Origin: an uncultured Hyphomicrobium sp.
Lineage (GTDB): Bacteria > Pseudomonadota > Alphaproteobacteria > Rhizobiales > Hyphomicrobiaceae
DNA: 64,000 nucleotides
Reading direction: 5' to 3'
Assembly (NCBI RefSeq): GCF_902826555.1
Contig: NZ_CADEFI010000009.1
Location: 1 to 64,000 of the forward strand
Shown here: piece by piece, positions 45,719 to 54,232 of the stretch
Numbering within the stretch: position 1 is the first letter of the stretch
How the letters are laid out: the number at the start of each line of letters is the position of its first letter
Notes under the pieces: model-generated
What the model was told of the DNA's origin: nothing
What the model saw: the letters and a program-made list of their open reading frames with translations, nothing else
The model's database searches: none
Made by a program: the position numbers and the translations under genes

Positions 45719-47232
45719 TGCAGGACGTCGCGTCCCAAAAGCCGCGCAAGCGACAATTTCTCCCGCCGCAATTCGTGCGCGCCATGCTGGCCGGACATTC
45801 CGCGCTCGGCATCGCCTTCGCGGCGCTGATTTACGTCGTCTGCCTGACCGGAACCCTGGCAGTCTTTCTCCATGAGCTGCAGCGATGGGAGCAGCCGGAT
45901 GCTCCGGTGATCGATGATCCACTGACGCCTGCAGCCGTGACCAACGCCCTCGATGGCGTCTATCAGAAAGCGGTCGCCCTGAATGCAGCCCACGACGTCT
46001 TCCTCATGGGCCCCGGACCGGTGCAAAAGCGATTTATTGTCAGCTTCCATGATCACGATTCCGGCCTCGAAGGCGAATGGATCGCTGATACCGGTGGCAA
46101 CCTCGCAGTCGAGCACAAGGCCCCCTGGTCGGAATTCGTCGGCGAACTCCATATGCACCTGCATCTCCCGCGCACCTGGGGCCTGTTCCTCGTGGGTCTG
46201 ACGGGCGTGACGCTGCTCTCGTCCCTCGTCTCGGGGCTGCTCTCGCATCCCCGCCTCTTCAAGGACGCGTTTGCGCTCCGATGGGGCGGCTCACGCCGCT
46301 TGCAGGAAGCCGACCTGCATAACCGTCTCGGTGTCTGGGGCCTGCCGTTCCACGTCGTCGTCTCCACCACCGGCGCGCTCCTCGGCTTGTCCACGCTCAT
46401 TGTCGGCGTGCTCGCGCTCGCAGCTTATGACGGCGACTCCGAGAAGGCTTTCGCCACCATCCTCGGGCCCATGGCAACCGAGGACGAGACCGCCGCACCA
46501 CTCCCAGACCTCGCAGCCATGATCCGCCAGGTCCAGGCCCAGCATCCCGGCGCCGAATTCGCGAGCGCCAACATCGGCCACATCGCCAAGAAAGGGCAGG
46601 TGGTGCATCTCGGCATGCGCACGTCAGGCCACCTCGCGATGTCGAACAGCTATTATTTCGACGGTACCGGAAAACCGCTCGGCGACGGCGGCCTCGAGAC
46701 AGGAAGCATCGGCCAGCAGATCCTCGGCGCGCTGCAGCCCTTGCATTTCGGATGGTTCGGCGGCTTTCCCGTCAAGATCGCTTACGGCATCCTCGGCCTG
46801 GCACTGACCGTCGTCACGCACACGGGCATTACCGTCTGGCTGGCGCGGCGGCGCGAACGGGGGCGCCCTAGCCCGCATTGGGAAAAAATCTGGACGGCCC
46901 TGGCCTGGAGCCAGCCGCTGGCCCTTGCCGTTGTCGCAATTGCAATCTTTGCCGGCGCCGAGAGCCTCGCCGTCACGGCCTATCTCGTCACGACCCTCGT
47001 CAGCATGGTGGGATCTCAGGCAGCAAGCCAAGCCACGACGGCCGGGCGCATCATCCGCTTGTTGGCTGCGCTCGCGATCCTCGCCGCACTCGCCATGCAT
47101 GCCCTCGCCTGGGCAGATCGTATGACGGACCCCACCGCGCCCTGGGTCAGCGCAGCCTTCGCCGCAACAGCGCTCGCCTTGCTCGTCTCGGCCGTTCGGC
47201 CCTGGCCCCGGTCTCGCGCCGGAGCCGCGTGA
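45715..47232 (+). CDS. PepSY-associated TM-helix protein, probable ferric-siderophore reductase
   Basis: A 505-residue membrane protein of the PepSY_TM family, with helix pairs around LGIAFAALIYVVCLTGTLAVF, a periplasmic PepSY region and conserved heme-ligand-type histidines in ELHMHLHLPRTWGLFL and LHNRLGVWGLPFHVVVSTTGA, then TVVTHTGITVWLARR. Proteins of this type (FoxB, FsrB-like) reduce ferric siderophores at the inner membrane so that Fe(II) is released. Starting with ATGATG inside the previous gene's stop, it is translationally coupled. Placement after a siderophore receptor supports the call; the substrate is inferred. Confidence 0.88.
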   Translation: MMQDVASQKPRKRQFLPPQFVRAMLAGHSALGIAFAALIYVVCLTGTLAVFLHELQRWEQPDAPVIDDPLTPAAVTNALDGVYQKAVALNAAHDVFLMGPGPVQKRFIVSFHDHDSGLEGEWIADTGGNLAVEHKAPWSEFVGELHMHLHLPRTWGLFLVGLTGVTLLSSLVSGLLSHPRLFKDAFALRWGGSRRLQEADLHNRLGVWGLPFHVVVSTTGALLGLSTLIVGVLALAAYDGDSEKAFATILGPMATEDETAAPLPDLAAMIRQVQAQHPGAEFASANIGHIAKKGQVVHLGMRTSGHLAMSNSYYFDGTGKPLGDGGLETGSIGQQILGALQPLHFGWFGGFPVKIAYGILGLALTVVTHTGITVWLARRRERGRPSPHWEKIWTALAWSQPLALAVVAIAIFAGAESLAVTAYLVTTLVSMVGSQAASQATTAGRIIRLLAALAILAALAMHALAWADRMTDPTAPWVSAAFAATALALLVSAVRPWPRSRAGAA

Positions 47233-47235
47233 TCC

Positions 47236-47652
47236 TCACTCGGACTTGACGAGGCGGAGAAGCGCGACGCCATCCTCACCGAGAAGCCTGAGGAACGTCC
47301 CCTCGATCTCGAAGCTGCTGGTCCTCTCGAGGGCTTGGAGAAACTTGCGCTCCTGGTCCATGACCGCAGGCGGACACATCTTGCGGCTCGTCGCCAGCGG
47401 CCCGAATGCGATCTTGGCGTCCTCGATCTTGGCCATGCCGTTGAACCGGTTGCAACCGCCCGACCCGCTCGCGCGCCCCGCGGCGTCGATCACAAGCGTC
47501 GAGGCGACATTGTCCACGACACCGGCTCCACCGATATCCTCCGCAAGCCATGTCACGCCCGCAATCTGGATATCCTCCTCTGCACTCGCGGAGGGGCCGG
47601 AAAGCGCCAATGCCATGAGCGTTGTCACCGCCGCATATTCGAATGCTCTCAT
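47236..47652 (-). CDS. Exported META-domain protein (HslJ-like)
   Basis: A 137-residue protein with a signal peptide (AAVTTLMALALSGPSASA) and a META domain: TWLAEDIGGAGVVDN, GGCNRFNGMAKIEDAKIAFG, TSRKMCPPAVMDQE. The two conserved cysteines of the domain are present. HslJ-type proteins are envelope or stress related, and their exact function is unsettled. GGAGAG precedes the ATG at 47652. It converges on the PepSY gene with a gap of 3 bp. Confidence 0.85.
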   Translation of the reverse strand: MRAFEYAAVTTLMALALSGPSASAEEDIQIAGVTWLAEDIGGAGVVDNVASTLVIDAAGRASGSGGCNRFNGMAKIEDAKIAFGPLATSRKMCPPAVMDQERKFLQALERTSSFEIEGTFLRLLGEDGVALLRLVKSE

Positions 47653-47910
47653 TGCAACTCTCTCCCTGGACGAGACACCGCCACCCCTGCGACAATTCAA
47701 TTTAGGAATCGGCTACAATCATGTCGTATCCATTATGAGGGTAAATACGAAGCGGCGGCCGCCTTGTGTCGAGCTGCCCGCCGCACCTGCCACGCGACGG
47801 AGACCGCCGACGATCCGACCACGATCGCTTTGGGCCGCATCAGCTCCGACGATCATCGGTCCCATCTAGTGCCGACGATCCCGCCGCTCCTTGAAGGAGG
47901 AGACGGAGAA

Positions 47911-49632
47911 ATGGATCTGTCCGCGCAGAGGTCGGCAAAGCCGCCCTCACCGACCTTCCGTGAGCTGTTCACCCCGAAGCTCGTCACGCTGCTTCGCGAG
48001 GGCTACGATGCGAGAACTCTGACCGCGGACGCCATTTCCGGCCTTACGGTAGCGATCGTCGCACTGCCGCTCTCCATGGCCATCGCCATCGGCTCTGGAC
48101 TATCGCCCGAAAAAGGCTTGTTCACAGCCATCGTCGGCGGCTTTTTGATTTCGGCTCTCGGTGGCAGCCGCTTTCAGATCGGCGGTCCGGCCGGCGCCTT
48201 CATCGTACTCATTGCCGCGATCGTCGAGCGCCAGGGCTACAATGGCCTCGTCCTTGCGACGCTCATGGCTGGCCTCATGATGATCGCAGCCGGATTTCTG
48301 AGACTTGGAACCTATATCAAATACATCCCGCTCCCGGTCACGGTGGGCTTCACCGCTGGCATCGCCGTCATCATCTTTGCCAGCCAGCTGCGAGAGCTTC
48401 TCGGCCTCCACATGGCAAGCGAGCCGGCCGCACTGGCTCCGAAGCTCACCGCCATCTGGTCGGCCCTCGGCTCGATCAACCCGGCCGCAATCGCCATCTC
48501 CGCGCTCTCCGTCGCCACCATCGTCGGCCTGCGCCGCTGGCGCCCCAAATGGCCGGGTATGTTGATTGCAGTCGGCTTGGGTGCGGTTCTGACGGCCATG
48601 CTGGGGCTCGAGATCACCACCATCGGCTCCCGCTTCGGCGACATTCCGCGCATGCTTCCCGCGCCCCACATTCCGGCGTTCGACCTGGCCAAGTTGCGAG
48701 CCGTCTTTCCGGATGCGATCGCAATCGCACTCCTGGGCTCCATCGAAAGCCTGCTCTCCGCCGTCGTCGCGGACGGCATGAGCGGCCGCCGTCATCGCTC
48801 GAACTGCGAGCTCGTTGCACAGGGCGTCGCCAACATCGCATCCGTCACCTTTGGCGGCATGTGCGCCACCGGCACCATCGCGCGCACGGCAACGAATCTC
48901 CGCGCCGGCGCCCGCACACCCGTGTCCGGCATGTTGCACGCCGCATACCTGTTGCTCTTCCTCCTCATCGCCGCGCCGCTCGCCGCCTACATCCCGCTTG
49001 CGGCCCTCGGCGGCGTGCTCGCCGTCGTCGCCTGGAACATGGCCGAGAAGCAGGAATTCGCGAGCCTGCTTCGCTCCTCCTGGGGCGACGCCACAGTCCT
49101 TGTGGCGACCTTCCTGCTCACCATATTCGAGGACCTGACTGTCGCCATTGCGGTCGGCGTAACGCTCGGTGCGTTTCTGTTCATGCATCGCATGGCCGAA
49201 GACGTGGAGGTCGCCACCGGCAGCCCTCTCGTGGCGGAGGATGCGGCCGACGAAACCGGCGCTTCGCGGGCCAGCTACGATCCCGCCGAGTACGGCAGCG
49301 ATGTTCTTGTCTACCGGATCTCAGGCGCCTTTTTCTTCGCCGCCACGTCGTCGGTGCGTGCCGTGCTCGACCGCATCGGCGAGCATCCGAAGACCTTCGT
49401 CCTCGACTTCGACGACGTGCCGCTCGTGGACAGTACCGCCGCGAAATCCCTCGAGGGATTCGTGCATACGCTGAGCCGTGCCGGAACGCGTGTCTACTTC
49501 ACATCTGCGCGCCCTGCCGTCCGCCGGACGTTGCTTCGCGCCGGCCTGCGCACCCCGCTTGTCGCCTACGCGCCGACCATCGCCGACGCCGTCGAATCCG
49601 CACGCAAATCGTCGGCCCCGAAACAGCCGTGA
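47911..49632 (+). CDS. SulP-family anion transporter with C-terminal STAS domain
   Basis: A 573-residue inner-membrane SLC26/SulP transporter with 12-14 helices (TADAISGLTVAIVALPLSMAIAIGSGLSPEKGLFTAIVG at the N-terminus, RFQIGGPAGAFIVLIAAIV in the anion-binding half) and a STAS domain at about 455-560 (VLVYRISGAFFFA, FVLDFDDVPLVDSTAAKSLEGF). Substrates in bacteria include sulfate, bicarbonate, nitrate and dicarboxylates; none can be picked here, although bicarbonate transport is common in such proteins. GGAGGAG lies 9 nt before the ATG. Confidence 0.93.
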   Translation: MDLSAQRSAKPPSPTFRELFTPKLVTLLREGYDARTLTADAISGLTVAIVALPLSMAIAIGSGLSPEKGLFTAIVGGFLISALGGSRFQIGGPAGAFIVLIAAIVERQGYNGLVLATLMAGLMMIAAGFLRLGTYIKYIPLPVTVGFTAGIAVIIFASQLRELLGLHMASEPAALAPKLTAIWSALGSINPAAIAISALSVATIVGLRRWRPKWPGMLIAVGLGAVLTAMLGLEITTIGSRFGDIPRMLPAPHIPAFDLAKLRAVFPDAIAIALLGSIESLLSAVVADGMSGRRHRSNCELVAQGVANIASVTFGGMCATGTIARTATNLRAGARTPVSGMLHAAYLLLFLLIAAPLAAYIPLAALGGVLAVVAWNMAEKQEFASLLRSSWGDATVLVATFLLTIFEDLTVAIAVGVTLGAFLFMHRMAEDVEVATGSPLVAEDAADETGASRASYDPAEYGSDVLVYRISGAFFFAATSSVRAVLDRIGEHPKTFVLDFDDVPLVDSTAAKSLEGFVHTLSRAGTRVYFTSARPAVRRTLLRAGLRTPLVAYAPTIADAVESARKSSAPKQP

Positions 49633-49726
49633 CGACGGACGGCACACGTCCGACCGATGTCGCGACGGATTAGTGCGTTCCTGACGTTCTCTCTACGGAT
49701 CACCAGCGTGCTTCCGGAAAAACTTG

Positions 49727-49744
49727 TCCCGGCCAAGGCCGGGA
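49727..49744. repeat. Palindromic repeat copy before comM
   Basis: TCCCGGCC and GGCCGGGA form a perfect 8-bp stem with only AA between, in the context ACTTGTCCC...GGGATGG. This is a short relative of the element at 27334-27439. It lies in the 189-bp gap between SulP and comM and has no T-run. Confidence 0.5.
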
Positions 49745-49821
49745 TGGGAAACAGGGCATGGCGAAGCCATGCACCGACCATGTCCGATGAGAAGCACGCC
49801 CACATCGTCGGGGGACGTATC

Positions 49822-51378
49822 ATGTACGGCACCATCGCCACACTCGCGTTTGTCGGCGTCGAGGCGCGCGCCGTCGAGGTGCAGGTTCGCATCACCCCGG
49901 GCGCGCAGGCGTTCATGATCGTCGGCCTTCCCGACAAGGCCGTCGCCGAGAGTCGCGAGCGCGTGCGTAACGCGCTGCATGCCGTCGGCCTCGGCCTCCC
50001 CTACAAGCACATCACCGTCAATCTCGCCCCCGCCGATTTACCGAAGGAAGGCAGCCACTTCGACCTCGCCATCGTGCTGGCCCTCATGGTTGCCATGGAA
50101 GCCATCGCGCCGGACGCCATCGAACGCTACGCGGCCGTCGGCGAGCTGGCCCTCGACGGCTCGATCCGCCCAATTCCCGGCGCGCTGCCGGCCGCCATTG
50201 GCGCCAACGCGATGACCAAGGGTCTCATCTGCCCCGCCGAGTGCGGACCCGAGGCCGCCTGGGCCGGGGAGGACACCGACATTCTGGCCGCGCCGCACCT
50301 CCTCTCCCTCGTCAATCACTTCAAGGGCCTGCAGACCCTCTCTCGTCCAAAGCCGGCCCTTGACCGCGAGCGAACCGCACTCCCCGACCTCCGCGACGTA
50401 CGCGGCCAGGAAAACGCCAAGCGCGCACTCGAGGTCGCCGCGGCCGGCGGACACAATCTCCTGATGATCGGCCCGCCGGGATCCGGCAAATCGATGCTCG
50501 CAGCCCGCCTGCCGTCGATCCTGCCGCCGCTGTCGCCCGAGGAGATGCTCGACGTCTCGATGGTCCACAGCCTCGCGGGCGAGCTGATGGGCGGCAAGCT
50601 CTGCACCGAGCGCCCGTTCCGATCGCCGCACCATTCGGCAAGCATGGCAGCACTCGTTGGCGGCGGCACGCGTCCGCGCCCCGGCGAAGCGAGCCTCGCA
50701 CACCTGGGCGTGCTCTTCCTCGACGAGCTGCCCGAGTTCCAGCCCGCCGTGCTCGACGCATTGCGCCAGCCGCTTGAAACGGGCGAGCTGATCATCGCCC
50801 GCGCCAATCATCGCATCGCCTATCCGGCGCGCTTGCAGCTCGTCGCCGCCATGAACCCGTGCCGCTGCGGCGGCGGACCGGGACAAGCCTGCAAGCGCGG
50901 CCCGCGCTGCGCCGCCGACTATCAGGCGCGCATCTCGGGTCCACTCCTCGATCGCATCGATCTTCAGATCGAGGTGCCCGCCGTCTCCGCCGCCGACCTC
51001 ACGTTGCCAGCGCCGAACGAAGGCAGCGACGACGTTCGCGCTCGTGTAGCGCGAGCCCGCGAGATTCAGCGCCAACGCTTCAAGATCCACGGTGCCGCAA
51101 AGCTGCGCACCAACGCCGAGTGCGTTGGACACATGCTGGAAAAATTCGCCCAGCCCGACGATGCCGGCCTCGCTCTCATCCGCCAGGCGGCCGACACGCT
51201 GAGCCTATCGGCCCGCGGCTTTCATCGCACGCTGCGCGTGGCCCGCACCCTCGCCGATCTCGACGGCACCGAGACCGTCGCCCGCATCCACATCGCCGAG
51301 GCACTGTCCTACCGAGGGGAAACGCTGCGCCAGGAGGGGGCAACGGGCAGCAGGCAACGGGCAGCGGGGGAAAGATGA
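49822..51378 (+). CDS. comM: ComM/YifB-family Mg-chelatase-like AAA+ ATPase
   Basis: ComM is a hexameric helicase-like ATPase that promotes branch migration during natural transformation; YifB homologues occur widely. The 518-residue protein has the N-terminal S5-fold Lon-like domain (AFVGVEARAVEVQVRITPGAQAFMIVGLPDKAVAESRERVRNAL), the AAA+ core with Walker A GPPGSGKSM and Walker B LFLDELPEF, HHSASMAALVGGG and a Zn-ribbon-like MNPCRCGG. The natural end appears to be EALSYR; the last 20 or so residues (GETLRQEGATGSRQRAAGER) come from a repeat array and look like an inserted tail. Confidence 0.93.
   Translation: MYGTIATLAFVGVEARAVEVQVRITPGAQAFMIVGLPDKAVAESRERVRNALHAVGLGLPYKHITVNLAPADLPKEGSHFDLAIVLALMVAMEAIAPDAIERYAAVGELALDGSIRPIPGALPAAIGANAMTKGLICPAECGPEAAWAGEDTDILAAPHLLSLVNHFKGLQTLSRPKPALDRERTALPDLRDVRGQENAKRALEVAAAGGHNLLMIGPPGSGKSMLAARLPSILPPLSPEEMLDVSMVHSLAGELMGGKLCTERPFRSPHHSASMAALVGGGTRPRPGEASLAHLGVLFLDELPEFQPAVLDALRQPLETGELIIARANHRIAYPARLQLVAAMNPCRCGGGPGQACKRGPRCAADYQARISGPLLDRIDLQIEVPAVSAADLTLPAPNEGSDDVRARVARAREIQRQRFKIHGAAKLRTNAECVGHMLEKFAQPDDAGLALIRQAADTLSLSARGFHRTLRVARTLADLDGTETVARIHIAEALSYRGETLRQEGATGSRQRAAGER
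51339..51367 (+). repeat. Left 14-bp repeat array flanking the four-helix-bundle gene
   Basis: Two tandem copies of GGCAACGGGCAGCA (51339-51366, last base changed) lie inside the 3' end of comM, ending 8 bp before the ATG of the next gene. A matching array of the same unit in inverted orientation follows the gene (51771-51814). Confidence 0.8.
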
Positions 51379-51749
51379 TCCAGTCTTATCGGGACTTGAG
51401 AGTCTGGCAGCTCGCGATGGATCTCGCAGAAGAGGCTTACCGAGCATCTCGAGCGATGCCCGTTGCGGAAACCTACGGCTTTGTTTTCCCAAATTCGCCG
51501 GTCGACCGCTCCGTGCCTGCAAACATTGCCGAGGGCTACGGTCGCGAAAGCACACGCTCCTATATTCTTTTTCTAAAGACGGCACGCGGCTCACTTCGAG
51601 AGTTCGAGACCCACGTGCTCCTCGCGGAAAGAATAGGGCTACTGGCAAACAACGAAGCGCAAGCACTCGTGAAAAACGCCGAAACACTCGGAAAAATGCT
51701 CTACGCGCTGATACGATCCCTCAACAAAATAAAGCCGGCCGCCCCATAA
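51375..51749 (+). CDS. Four-helix-bundle protein (S23/IVP-like)
   Basis: A 124-residue protein of the four-helix-bundle family related to proteins encoded in 23S rRNA intervening sequences and to the retroelement accessory protein Avd. The signature is SYRDLRVWQLAMDLAEEAY at the start, VDRSVPANIAEGYGRES in the middle and FLKTARGSLREFETHVLLAERIGLL. Such proteins form pentamers and bind nucleic acids, but this free-standing type has no proven role. The ATG overlaps the comM TGA (ATGA). It is framed by inverted arrays of a 14-bp repeat, which suggests it moves as a cassette. Confidence 0.92.
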   Translation: MIQSYRDLRVWQLAMDLAEEAYRASRAMPVAETYGFVFPNSPVDRSVPANIAEGYGRESTRSYILFLKTARGSLREFETHVLLAERIGLLANNEAQALVKNAETLGKMLYALIRSLNKIKPAAP

Positions 51750-51760
51750 AGGCGACCGGC
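51734..51760. terminator. Terminator-like hairpin between the four-helix-bundle gene and folD
   Basis: GCCGGCCGCC (51734-51743) pairs with GGCGACCGGC (51751-51760) with one mismatch and a 7-nt loop that contains the stop codon of the four-helix-bundle gene. Read on the minus strand it is followed by TTTATTTTG, so it is also a good terminator for folD, 56 bp downstream of that gene's stop. Confidence 0.6.
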
Positions 51761-51770
51761 CAAACCCAAA

Positions 51771-51814
51771 CTGCTTCCTGTTGCCCGTTGCCGGCTGCCT
51801 GTTGCCCGCTGCCT
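51771..51814 (-). repeat. Right 14-bp repeat array (inverted relative to the left one)
   Basis: Read on the minus strand this holds two full units and a partial third, GGCAGCGGGCAACA then GGCAGCCGGCAACG then a degenerate copy. The unit consensus GGCARCGGGCARCA is the same as on the left, but in opposite orientation. It ends 2 bp after the folD stop codon, so the cassette exactly fills the comM-folD gap. Confidence 0.8.
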
Positions 51815-51815
51815 A

Positions 51816-52685
51816 CTAGATCCCGTACTGGATCTTCGCTGCCGTCACCGTGTTTTGCAGCAGGCACGCGATCGTCATCGGGCCGACGCCGCCCGGAACC
51901 GGCGTGATGGCACCGGCCACCTCCGCGCACTCGGCATAGGCCACGTCGCCGACCAGCTTGGTCTTGCCGTTCTCGCCCGGCACGCGATTGATGCCGACAT
52001 CGATCACCACGGCACCCGGCTTGATCCAGTCGCGCTTCACCATTTCAGGAATACCAACGGCGGCGACAAGGAGATCCGCGCCACGGCAAACCGCCGGGAG
52101 GTCTTTCGTCTTCGAATGCGCAATCGTCACCGTGCAGCTCTCGCGCAAGAGCAGGGCCGCCATCGGCTTGCCGACGATATTCGAGCGGCCGATGACGACG
52201 GCGTTCACGCCCTTGAGATCCGGGATCACCTTTTTGGCGAGGATGGCGGAGCCCGTCGGTGTGCAAGGCACCAGCGTCCGCTCACCGATCCACAGCCGTC
52301 CGACATTGGTCGGATGGAAGCCGTCCACGTCCTTGTCCGGGTCGATCGAGTTCAAGACCTTCTCGGCGTTGACATGCTTCGGCAGCGGCAACTGCACCAG
52401 GATGCCATTGACGTTCTTGTTGGCGTTGAGGCGCTGCACGAGCGCCAGGATGTCGTACTCGGAGGTATCCGCCGGCAGCTTGTACTCGAACGACTGCATG
52501 CCGCACTCGACGGTCTGCGCCGCCTTGTTCTTGACGTACACCTTGCTCGCCGGATCCTCGCCGACGAGAACGACGGCCAGGCCGGGCGTCAGGCCATGGC
52601 TCGCCTGGAGCGCCTTGACATCGGCCGCCACCTGCGCGCGGACTTCGGCTGCGATGGCCTTGCCATCGATGATCTGGGCTGCCAT
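51816..52685 (-). CDS. folD: Bifunctional methylenetetrahydrofolate dehydrogenase/cyclohydrolase
   Basis: FolD converts 5,10-methylene-THF to 10-formyl-THF using NADP+. The 289-residue protein has the family signatures [20 protein letters not shown] (with catalytic Lys), [50 protein letters not shown] and [16 protein letters not shown]. It is full length. It follows DUF167 and yggT on the minus strand and may be the last gene of that unit. Confidence 0.97.
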   Translation of the reverse strand: MAAQIIDGKAIAAEVRAQVAADVKALQASHGLTPGLAVVLVGEDPASKVYVKNKAAQTVECGMQSFEYKLPADTSEYDILALVQRLNANKNVNGILVQLPLPKHVNAEKVLNSIDPDKDVDGFHPTNVGRLWIGERTLVPCTPTGSAILAKKVIPDLKGVNAVVIGRSNIVGKPMAALLLRESCTVTIAHSKTKDLPAVCRGADLLVAAVGIPEMVKRDWIKPGAVVIDVGINRVPGENGKTKLVGDVAYAECAEVAGAITPVPGGVGPMTIACLLQNTVTAAKIQYGI

Positions 52686-52726
52686 GGGCTCTCCCTCCTA
52701 TTTTCTTCGTTGCGTCTTCGTTGTCG

Positions 52727-53074
52727 TCACGTGAGGCCGGCCAGCCGCTCCGCCAGCCTTGCCTCGATCTCTTCCGTGTTGCCGGTGATTTCGACTGACT
52801 TCACCCGCGACTTCCCGCCCTTGGCGAGGCGCAAGCGGCCCTGCCCGACGCCCAGCCAGCCGGCCAGAAGCTTGAGCAGCGCTGCGTTGGCTTCGCCCTC
52901 TGAAGGCACCGCGCGCACCCGCGCCTTGAAGGCGGCCCCCTCTGCCGTCTCCTCGATACCGTCGATGGCATCTTTGGACGATTTTGGCGTCAGCCGCACG
53001 CGCACGATGACGCACGCGCCACCATGCCGCCAGGGCACGGAGACGGGCGCCGCCGGGGACTTGACCGCCGCCAT
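52727..53074 (-). CDS. DUF167/YggU family protein
   Basis: A 115-residue protein of the DUF167 (YggU) family: VRVRLTPKSSKDAIDGI, FKARVRAVPSEGEANAALLKLLAGWL and the closing KGGKSRVKSVEITG. The fold is known in relatives but the function is not. The ATG at 53074 lies 3 bp after the yggT stop; a GTG at 53080 overlapping the stop is an alternative. yggT-yggU pairing is standard across bacteria. Confidence 0.9.
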   Translation of the reverse strand: MAAVKSPAAPVSVPWRHGGACVIVRVRLTPKSSKDAIDGIEETAEGAAFKARVRAVPSEGEANAALLKLLAGWLGVGQGRLRLAKGGKSRVKSVEITGNTEEIEARLAERLAGLT

Positions 53075-53076
53075 CG

Positions 53077-53367
53077 TCACACGAACAGCTTGGCGATGTT
53101 GGGAAGCACGACGCTCTGCACGAAGAAGCAGCCGAGCAGCAGCACCAGCGGCGAGAAATCGATGCCGCCGAAGTCGGGCAGTGCATTGCGGATCGGTCTG
53201 AGCAATGGCTCTGTCACCGCGCCGAGGGCCTGCGCCAACGCACCGACGAAGCGGTTGTAGGGGTTAACGACGCCGAACGCCATCAGCCACGAGAGAATGA
53301 CCGAGGCCAGGATGATGTAGACGTAGAGGTCTATGAGATAGCTGATAAATCCGAGCAGCTCGATCAT
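53077..53367 (-). CDS. yggT: YggT family membrane protein
   Basis: A 96-residue inner-membrane protein with two hydrophobic segments (LGFISYLIDLYVYIILASVILSW and LVLLLGCFFVQSVVLPNI) and the conserved loop VVNPYNRFVGALAQALGAVTEPLLRPIRNALP, with the PLLRPIR signature. YggT proteins are linked to osmotic or cell-division-related processes in various bacteria without a firm molecular function. The start at 53367 matches the family. It is the first gene of yggT-DUF167-folD. Confidence 0.92.
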   Translation of the reverse strand: MIELLGFISYLIDLYVYIILASVILSWLMAFGVVNPYNRFVGALAQALGAVTEPLLRPIRNALPDFGGIDFSPLVLLLGCFFVQSVVLPNIAKLFV

Positions 53368-53528
53368 GCGCGCCAAATCCTTGGGTGCTTGGGAAATGCC
53401 TGTCCGACGTGTAGCCGTTGGGGCGCCGGGCAGCAAGACGCGGCACGCGCCGACGCACATGCGGCGCGCGCCAAAACACCGGAACGGCGCCGCCGGGCGG
53501 GATCGGCCGGTCTGAAGACCCCGCTTTC

Positions 53529-53557
53529 TTGACAACCCGGAAGCGCGGACGGTAAAT
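53529..53557 (+). promoter_or_regulatory. Possible promoter of tRNA-Ala
   Basis: A perfect TTGACA (53529-53534) is followed after 17 bp by GTAAAT (53552-53557), a weak -10. It lies about 70 bp before the tRNA. The rest of the yggT-tRNA gap shows no gene. Confidence 0.35.
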
Positions 53558-53625
53558 GCCGGCACCTTGGGCAGCGGTCTCGCCGGACATCTCGCTGGCA
53601 CCCGGACGCCCAAGTCCCATGGTTA

Positions 53626-53701
53626 GGGGCCGTAGCTCATCTGGGAGAGCGCCGCAATCGCACTGCGGAGGTAGTCGGTTCGATCCCGATCGGCTCCACC
53701 A
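53626..53701 (+). tRNA. tRNA-Ala (anticodon CGC)
   Basis: A 76-nt cloverleaf with encoded CCA (53699-53701). Acceptor arms are GGGGCCG and CGGCTCC with a G3:U70 wobble, the alanine identity element. The anticodon stem is CCGCA/TGCGG around loop ATCGCAC, giving anticodon CGC (53659-53661), which reads GCG. The T-arm is GTCGG-TTCGATC-CCGAT. All arms pair as expected. Confidence 0.95.
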
Positions 53702-53702
53702 A

Positions 53703-54101
53703 TTAAATCAGCAAGTTAGATATATCCTCGCTAACCGCTTCAGTCGCTCGCGCCGCGTCGGCGGGCGCGCCGAGGCAGATGCCGAGCGCGAGCAGCGTCA
53801 TTAGCAGACCCGCCAAGAGCAGCAATCCGGGGAACACGAACATCGCTCCGGCCGTAGCATCGTAAGCCTGCTCGGGACGAACCGGATCGATCCGCACGGT
53901 CATCAGAGATCCCACCGGGTTCCTGACCCATCCTTCGCGTGTGTATTGCCTGTCGAGCCTCGCACAGATGCTATGCCCATCGGCGGCGGTGTACCGGACG
54001 TACGGAGTGGCGGTAGACGCAACTTTGCTGCCCAGCGCCTGGGCCAGCCAGAACCTCGCACCCGCCGGCGGCGACGGGCGGGACCGGCCTACTGATCCAG
54101 A
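53703..54101 (-). pseudogene. 5'-truncated DUF3592-like gene next to the tRNA
   Basis: Read on the minus strand, 132 codons are open between a stop at 54102 and the TAA at 53703. The translation contains TPYVRYTAADGHSICARLD, MTVRIDPVRPEQAYDA and a TM helix (FVFPGLLLLAGLLMTLLALGI), the order seen in DUF3592 proteins. The usual N-terminal TM helix and the start codon are missing: the first GTG or ATG (53915) is already in the middle of the domain. It therefore looks like a decayed gene, although use of a rare start codon cannot be excluded. It ends 1 bp after the tRNA 3' end. Confidence 0.5.
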
Positions 54102-54232
54102 TCAACGCCGGCCCATCCCACCGATGTATTTTTCATCATGCACCGGGACAGCGACTGAGACCACGCGCGGCAACGGAACGAACAAAAGGCACTCCCGGGC
54201 AAGAAAAACAACCCGCAGCGGAGAGGAAGCTC

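Noticed and set aside
47335..47910. A longer SulP reading frame starting at 47335
   Set aside because: The N-terminal part is antisense to the META gene; the ATG at 47911 has a strong GGAGGAG box and fits the family.
51339..51814. CRISPR-like array
   Set aside because: The 14-bp units are directly adjacent without spacers, are in two inverted groups and flank a gene.
53077..53613. A longer yggT reading frame starting at 53613
   Set aside because: The extra 82 residues are Arg/Pro-rich and unlike YggT; the family start is at 53367.
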